Below are positions 51,860 through 55,814 of a stretch of DNA of 55,814 bases, in pieces. Position 1 is the first letter of the stretch. Each line of letters opens with the position of its first letter. Position numbers and translations under genes: made by a program. A model generated the notes under the pieces. It worked only from the letters and a program-made list of their open reading frames with translations. It had not been told where the DNA came from and did no database searches. The stretch comes from Rhodospirillaceae bacterium BRH_c57 (GTDB lineage Bacteria > Pseudomonadota > Alphaproteobacteria > Rhodospirillales > Rhodospirillaceae), in NCBI GenBank assembly GCA_000961745.1, contig LAEA01000220.1, positions 1 through 55,814 of the forward strand, written 5' to 3'.

Positions 51860-52252
51860 ATGAAACGTTCCGATCCGGCTGCCATTGTCGCGGCGCTGGC
51901 CTTCGTGTGCGGCGTTGCCGGCGGGGCCACGTCGGCGCCCGCCCAGCAGTTCGTCCTGCCGTGGGAAGAAGCCGAACGCGCCAAGCCCCAGGTCGATCCC
52001 GATGCCGTCGAACCGATCATCGTCACCCTGGGAAAGCTGGAGGTGCGGCACCTGCCCGTGCCCGGCAAGACCATCATCACGTCGCACCCCGAAATCGCCG
52101 ACGTGGTGATCGAGTCGCCCAACCTGCTGTTCATCATGGGCCGGTTCCAAGGGGAGACCATCGTGGTCGTGGCCGACGCCGAAAACAACCCTGTCTATAC
52201 CGCACGAGTCCGCGTTGAGATGCCCGAAGACCCCGACGACAAATACAAATGA
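51860..52252 (+). CDS. secreted protein with secretin N-terminal (CpaC pilus-assembly-like) domain
   Basis: This 130-residue protein has a signal peptide (AAIVAALAFVCGVAGGATSAPAQ in two overlapping hydrophobic parts) followed by one small domain: IVTLGKLEVRHLPVPGKTII, HPEIADVVIESPNLLFIMG and GETIVVVADAENNPVYTA. This matches the N-terminal domain of type II/III secretion and Flp pilus secretins (CpaC). Here it stands alone, with no secretin barrel and no pilus genes nearby. GGGAGAGGACTGCC precedes the ATG. Confidence 0.78.
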   Translation: MKRSDPAAIVAALAFVCGVAGGATSAPAQQFVLPWEEAERAKPQVDPDAVEPIIVTLGKLEVRHLPVPGKTIITSHPEIADVVIESPNLLFIMGRFQGETIVVVADAENNPVYTARVRVEMPEDPDDKYK

Positions 52253-52338
52253 ACATGGTTCATGGTGCGTTGCGGTAGCAATTTTGGCGTAGAGTGCGGA
52301 TTCGCAATCCGACAGTCCCTGCCATGCTGTAGAGTGCC

Positions 52339-52356
52339 CCTATCACATGTGATAGG
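52339..52356. promoter_or_regulatory. 18-bp perfect palindrome overlapping a ribosome binding site
   Basis: CCTATCACATGTGATAGG is perfectly self-complementary. Its last bases form the start of the TAGGAGG ribosome binding site of the small ORF at 52368. As DNA it is a plausible operator; as RNA it could sequester the ribosome binding site. Confidence 0.6.
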
Positions 52357-52367
52357 AGGCACTGGCC

Positions 52368-52697
52368 GTGGCGCGTTTGAAAGACCGGACATCAGCACCG
52401 ATCCTGGTACGGAGGCCGCCAGCCCCCTGCCCAGTCGGAGGCTTGTCGGGCTGCAACGTGAAGCAGGTCAGGCTGAATGGCGAAGCGGGTCAGGGCAGCC
52501 GTTACACGCGCTGGGAGGCAGCCATCGGCCGCCTGCAAGAGGCGCTGGCGTGCTCGCCCGATTGCCCGTTGGCCGACATTCTTTTAAAAACCGTGTGTGA
52601 CCTCAGCCGCCGACAGAACCCACTCGCCGAGGTGTGCCCGGAATTGGACCCTGCCCCCAATCGCACCAGCACCCACAGCGTTTGCGCGCAACTTTAG
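52368..52697 (+). CDS. hypothetical small Cys-containing protein
   Basis: This encodes 109 residues from a GTG start. A consensus AGGAGG lies eight bases upstream, which is the main support. The sequence (RRPPAPCPVGGLSGCNVK, then EALACSPDCPLADILLKTVC) has seven Cys and no known family. The 3' end overlaps the convergent LdtR-like gene by four bases. It may be a recently arisen or poorly conserved gene; the reading frame could also be chance. Confidence 0.4.
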   Translation: MARLKDRTSAPILVRRPPAPCPVGGLSGCNVKQVRLNGEAGQGSRYTRWEAAIGRLQEALACSPDCPLADILLKTVCDLSRRQNPLAEVCPELDPAPNRTSTHSVCAQL

Positions 52698-53149
52698 CGC
52701 CGGCCGTAGCGGATGTAGTTCGTCCAGGAATGTTCAACGCCCTGCAAAGCTTCGATGGCCGTGCCCATGGCGGGCGGGGACATGCCTGACTTTTCGAGGT
52801 CGGCGGTCAGGTGGTCCTGGAGTTCCCGGATACGGTCGCACAGATCCAGGCCCTTGGCCGACAGCTTCAGGCGCACGGCCCGGCGGTCATGGGCGTCGCG
52901 TTCCTGCTGGATATACCCCGTTTCGGTCAATTTCTTGATGTTATAGGACACGTTGGACCCGTGGTAATATCCACGGTCCTTGAGGTCGCGGATGACCACG
53001 TCATCACCACCGATGTTGGCGAGCAGCAGAGCCTGAACCGCGTTGATGTCCTCGATGCCGAGGCGACGGAGTTCCGCGCGCAGGACGTCCAGGAAGTGGC
53101 GGTGCAGACGCTCGATCAACTGGACAATCGACGTGTATGAGTCTTTCAC
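52694..53149 (-). CDS. ldtR: MarR family regulator, LdtR-like
   Basis: This 151-residue winged-helix protein has VQLIERLHRHFLDVLRAEL, IEDINAVQALLLANIG, RGYYHGSNVSYNIKKLTETG and RDAHDRRAVRLKLSAKG, features of the alphaproteobacterial LdtR group. LdtR of Liberibacter and relatives controls an L,D-transpeptidase and stress genes. No ldtP-type gene is adjacent here, so the target is not evident. The gene symbol is by resemblance. Confidence 0.8.
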   Translation of the reverse strand: MKDSYTSIVQLIERLHRHFLDVLRAELRRLGIEDINAVQALLLANIGGDDVVIRDLKDRGYYHGSNVSYNIKKLTETGYIQQERDAHDRRAVRLKLSAKGLDLCDRIRELQDHLTADLEKSGMSPPAMGTAIEALQGVEHSWTNYIRYGRR

Positions 53150-53250
53150 GGCTGGGTTCCCGTCCTGCCAATGGGTGTAGTCCCGACGTATTACCCCTTT
53201 AGACGCTGTTTAACGCGTCTTTCCAGCCGATGGCAAGGGAAAAGCCGGTG

Positions 53251-53997
53251 TCACAACAACCCGTCGGCGCGGAACGAACAGTATCCCGCCCGCCCGATCA
53301 CCACATGGTCATGCAGGACCAGTCCCAGGGGCTGCATGGCGTTCTGGATGACCCGCGTCATGTCGATGTCAGCCTTGGACGGCTGGGGGTCGCCGCTGGG
53401 GTGGTTGTGGACCAGGATCACGGCGCTGGCCTGTAACTCCAGCGCCCGTTTGACCACTTCGCGCGGATAGACCGGCGTGTGGTCCACGGTGCCCTTCTGT
53501 TGCAGTTCGTCGGCAATCAGACGGTTCTTGCGGTCCAGGAACAGAATGCGGAATTGTTCGGTTTCGCGGTACGCCATGACGGCGTGGCAATAGTCCAGCA
53601 GGCGATCCCAGGAACTGAGCACCGGCTGGCCCATGACATCCTCGCGGATGAGATGGATGGCCGCCACCTGCACCGCCTTCAGCGCCGCCACGCCGTTTTC
53701 CTTGATGCCCTTGACCTGCATGAGTTGGTCGGGGCTGGCCGAGAACACCTTGCCCAGAGTGCCGAACCGGGCGATCAGGTCCTTGGCCAGCGGCTTGACA
53801 TCGCGCTGCGGGATGGCCAGAAACAGCAGCAGTTCCAGAAGTTCATAGTCGGCCACGGCGTCGAACGTGTCGGCCCGTACGGCCGACAGGAACTTCGCCC
53901 GCAAGCGGTCGCGGTGGCCGTGATAGTGGGGTTTGCGCGCCGCCGGATCATCCGGCGCCGCTCCATCGTCCTTCGGAAGATCGCCCCCCTCGGCCAT
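53251..53997 (-). CDS. radC: RadC-type JAB/MPN domain protein
   Basis: This encodes 248 residues. An N-terminal helix-hairpin-helix region (ASPDQLMQVKGIKENGVAAL) precedes the MPN domain with the metal motif ILVHNHPSGDPQPSKADI. The family, named RadC/YicR, was once linked to repair; its activity is still unclear. ATG 53997 follows GGAGGGGGCG and avoids overlap with map; ATG 54030 has no binding site. It lies 19 bp after map. A weak hairpin (GACGC/GCGTC, 53202-53219) lies beyond its end. Confidence 0.9.
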   Translation of the reverse strand: MAEGGDLPKDDGAAPDDPAARKPHYHGHRDRLRAKFLSAVRADTFDAVADYELLELLLFLAIPQRDVKPLAKDLIARFGTLGKVFSASPDQLMQVKGIKENGVAALKAVQVAAIHLIREDVMGQPVLSSWDRLLDYCHAVMAYRETEQFRILFLDRKNRLIADELQQKGTVDHTPVYPREVVKRALELQASAVILVHNHPSGDPQPSKADIDMTRVIQNAMQPLGLVLHDHVVIGRAGYCSFRADGLL

Positions 53998-54016
53998 CGC
54001 CCCCTCCGTCCTCTCC

Positions 54017-54826
54017 TCAGGCGCCTTCATAGGGCGGGCAATGCCAGCCCTTGGGTGACAGGGTGAAGATCTCGCAGCCGTCGGCGGTGACGCCGATGGT
54101 GTGCTCGAACTGCGCGGACAGGGACTTGTCCTTGGTCACGGCGGTCCAGCCGTCGGCCAGGATCTTGGTTTCGGCGCGGCCGGCGTTGATCATCGGTTCT
54201 ATGGTGAAGATCATGCCCTCTTCCAGCACCTCGCCGGTGCCTGGACGACCGTAGTGCAGCACGCTGGGCGCCGAATGGAAGATCTGGCCGATGCCGTGGC
54301 CGCAGAAATCCCGCACCACGGTGAAGCGGTTCTGCTCGGCATAAGTCTGGATGGCATGCCCGATGTCGCCCAGTGTGGCGCCGGGACGCACCGCCTCGAT
54401 ACCCTTCATCAGGCATTCGTAGGTCACTTCGACCAACCGGCGGGACTTCACGGTGGACTCGCCCACGAAATACATGCGGCTGGTGTCGCCGTACCAGCCA
54501 TCGACAATCGGGGTGACGTCAATGTTGACCACGTCGCCGTCGCGCAGCTTCTTGTCGCCAGGAATGCCGTGGCAGACCACATGATTGATCGACGTGCAGA
54601 TGGAGCGCGGAAAACCCCGATAGCCCAGTGGCCCGTTGGTGTGGCCGTGGCCGGTCACATAGGTCGCCACCAGGTCGTCCAGTTCGCCCGTGGTGACGCC
54701 CGGTTTGATGAACGGGGTGATATAGTCCAGCACCTCAGCCGCAAAGCGACCGGCCTTGCGCATGGCGGCAAAGGCGTCGGCCCCGTGCAGGGGGATGTGC
54801 TCAACATGGCGGGCGGTCTTGGTCAT
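54017..54826 (-). CDS. map: methionine aminopeptidase, type I
   Basis: Map removes the initiator methionine from nascent proteins. The 269-residue enzyme carries the dinuclear metal ligands: Asp in VVNIDVTPIVDGWYGDTSRM, the second Asp there, His in DFCGHGIGQIFH, Glu in IFTIEPMIN and Glu in SAQFEHTIGV. It lies 35 bp downstream of sfsA in the same direction, the order sfsA-map-radC being common in alphaproteobacteria. Confidence 0.96.
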   Translation of the reverse strand: MTKTARHVEHIPLHGADAFAAMRKAGRFAAEVLDYITPFIKPGVTTGELDDLVATYVTGHGHTNGPLGYRGFPRSICTSINHVVCHGIPGDKKLRDGDVVNIDVTPIVDGWYGDTSRMYFVGESTVKSRRLVEVTYECLMKGIEAVRPGATLGDIGHAIQTYAEQNRFTVVRDFCGHGIGQIFHSAPSVLHYGRPGTGEVLEEGMIFTIEPMINAGRAETKILADGWTAVTKDKSLSAQFEHTIGVTADGCEIFTLSPKGWHCPPYEGA

Positions 54827-54861
54827 CGCGGGTGTCCCGGTTTCGTCAGTGTCATCAGATG

Positions 54862-55581
54862 TTACGCGGTCATTTCTTCTGCCGCCAGAGGCAGCGGCGT
54901 GCCGACCTCAATGCCTTCGGTGGTCACGATGCAGGTGTGGCACAGCGCCTCCACCCCGGCCGCCAGGGCGACCCGCAGCCCGGCGGCGTAGGCCGGATCG
55001 ATATCGTGCGCCACACGGAACCCCGCCACATCGCCCCGCTCGCGCTGGACCATGTAGAGCATCACGGCGCGCTTGCCCTCGGCAACCATGTCGGCCAGTT
55101 CGCGCAGGTGCTTGGCGCCGCGCGCCGTCACGGCATCGGGGAACTCGGCATGGCCGTCGCGGAACAGGGTGACGTTCTTGACCTCGACATAGCAGTCCGG
55201 GCGGCCGGCGCCCGTCAACAAAAGGTCGATGCGCGAGTTCTGGCCGTACTTGACCTCGCGCCGCACCGCGTCGTACCCGGCCAGTTCGGGAATGGCCCCG
55301 GCCATCACCGCCTCGGCCGCTAGGGCGTTGGGGTGGCTGGTGTTGATGCCGATCAAACGGCCGTCCACGCGGACCAGCTCCCAGGTCCATTGCAACTTGC
55401 GCGCCGGGTTGTTGGCCGGCGACAGCCACACCTCGGAGCCCGCAGCGCAACAGCCCAGCATGGAGCCGGAGTTGGCCGTGTGCGCGGTGACGACGGAGCC
55501 GTCCTCCAATGTCACGTCGGCCAGAAAACGCTTGTAGCGCTTGATGAGCGTGCCCTTGACGAGCGGTGCGGTGAATTTCAT
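54862..55581 (-). CDS. sfsA: SfsA family protein
   Basis: This 239-residue protein has the conserved SfsA regions: RFLADVTLEDGSVVTAHTAN, SGSMLGCCAAGSEVWLS, NTSHPNALAAEAV, RIDLLLT and CYVEVKNVTLFRDGHAEFPD. SfsA was named from sugar fermentation stimulation in E. coli and has an OB-like plus nuclease-like fold; the biochemical role is unsettled. The start is ATG 55581, ten bases after the stop of the partial methyltransferase gene. Confidence 0.94.
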   Translation of the reverse strand: MKFTAPLVKGTLIKRYKRFLADVTLEDGSVVTAHTANSGSMLGCCAAGSEVWLSPANNPARKLQWTWELVRVDGRLIGINTSHPNALAAEAVMAGAIPELAGYDAVRREVKYGQNSRIDLLLTGAGRPDCYVEVKNVTLFRDGHAEFPDAVTARGAKHLRELADMVAEGKRAVMLYMVQRERGDVAGFRVAHDIDPAYAAGLRVALAAGVEALCHTCIVTTEGIEVGTPLPLAAEEMTA

Positions 55582-55591
55582 GACGGCAAGC

Positions 55592-55814
55592 CTAGCCTTT
55601 CCGGTCGGGCGCGTCGAGGCCCTGCGGCGGCGCGTTCAGGGCGTCTTCCAGGCGAATGGTGGCGCTGCCCGGTTTCTTGGGCTTGGGCTGGTCGGCCGAC
55701 GGCGCCCAGCCGGTCAGCCACACCACTTGGAACGTGGCCGGCACGCGGCCTTCGGCGTCGGTGTGGCGTTCGGCGTAGCGGCGGGCGGCGTCGAGCAGCG
55801 TGGCCCGGCGAGAC
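55592..55814 (-). CDS. C-terminus of a BioC/NDUFAF5-like methyltransferase (partial)
   Basis: The stop codon is at 55592-55594 and the frame runs off the right edge, leaving 74 codons. The visible part reads LLDAARRYAERHTDAEGRVP, then ATFQVVWLTGWAPSADQPKP and GSATIRLEDALN. This tail is characteristic of alphaproteobacterial methyltransferases related to BioC and the complex I assembly factor NDUFAF5. The SAM-binding domain is outside the window, so the call rests on the tail alone. Confidence 0.7.
   Translation of the reverse strand, partial: SRRATLLDAARRYAERHTDAEGRVPATFQVVWLTGWAPSADQPKPKKPGSATIRLEDALNAPPQGLDAPDRKG

Overview
The window is high-GC, gene-dense DNA from an alphaproteobacterium. 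The best guess is a Rhodospirillales spirillum-type genus; this is inferred from gene families and order, not from any rRNA marker. Supporting signs are the block hupB-lon-clpX-clpP-tig, an RpoH-type sigma factor, a class I cytochrome c, a soluble globin-coupled chemoreceptor, an LdtR-type MarR regulator and a phenylacetate (paa) cluster.

Layout. 1-2.5 kb: the right end of an integrated element (three small unknown ORFs, an excisionase-like gene, a tyrosine integrase) abutting tRNA-Val(UAC). 2.6-10.1 kb: a protein-quality-control block on the minus strand (hupB, lon, clpX, clpP, tig) ending at tRNA-Leu(UAG). 10.4-15.2 kb: globin-coupled chemoreceptor, PII protein, rpoH, cytochrome c and a DUF2934 protein with a basic tail. 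15.2-25.4 kb: glycogen metabolism (glgX, malQ, glgP, glgA, glgC); no glgB is present here. 25.6-33.8 kb: Uup-type ABC-F ATPase, a small ORF, aldo/keto reductase, small membrane protein, NIT-domain chemoreceptor, paaY, a barstar-like protein and a MarR/DUF1579 pair. 33.9-43.5 kb: phenylacetate catabolism (paaN, flavodoxin, a stand-alone PF05138-like di-iron protein, paaF, paaG, paaH, paaI, paaJ, paaK) without paaABCDE in the window. 43.6-46.8 kb: a FecR/OmpA-like pair and an aromatic-ring FAD hydroxylase with a DUF2783 partner. 46.9-49.6 kb: a YgiB/DUF350/YjfC glutathionylspermidine-synthase-like operon following DUF1178. 49.7-55.8 kb: methyltransferase, purB, a secretin-N-domain protein, a small Cys-containing ORF, LdtR-like regulator, radC, map, sfsA and the C-terminus of a BioC/NDUFAF5-like methyltransferase.

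How the genes work together. RpoH is expected to drive the lon/clp chaperone-protease set nearby. The glg/malQ genes supply synthesis (glgC, glgA) and mobilisation (glgP, glgX, malQ) of glycogen. The paa genes take phenylacetate to phenylacetyl-CoA (PaaK), then carry the ring-opened intermediates by beta-oxidation to acetyl-CoA and succinyl-CoA.

Most notable non-genic structure: (1) two ~180-200 bp copies of a MITE-like element with terminal inverted repeats and two internal hairpins, each between convergent genes; (2) unusually many short tandem duplications (12-21 bp units) at gene borders between 8.3 and 17.6 kb; (3) a pair of similar spaced inverted repeats that look like a paa operator; (4) a 27-bp perfect inverted repeat of the CACAGAG type; (5) an 18-bp perfect palindrome overlapping the ribosome binding site of a small ORF. 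No CRISPR array, insertion-sequence transposase, rRNA gene or replication origin was found.
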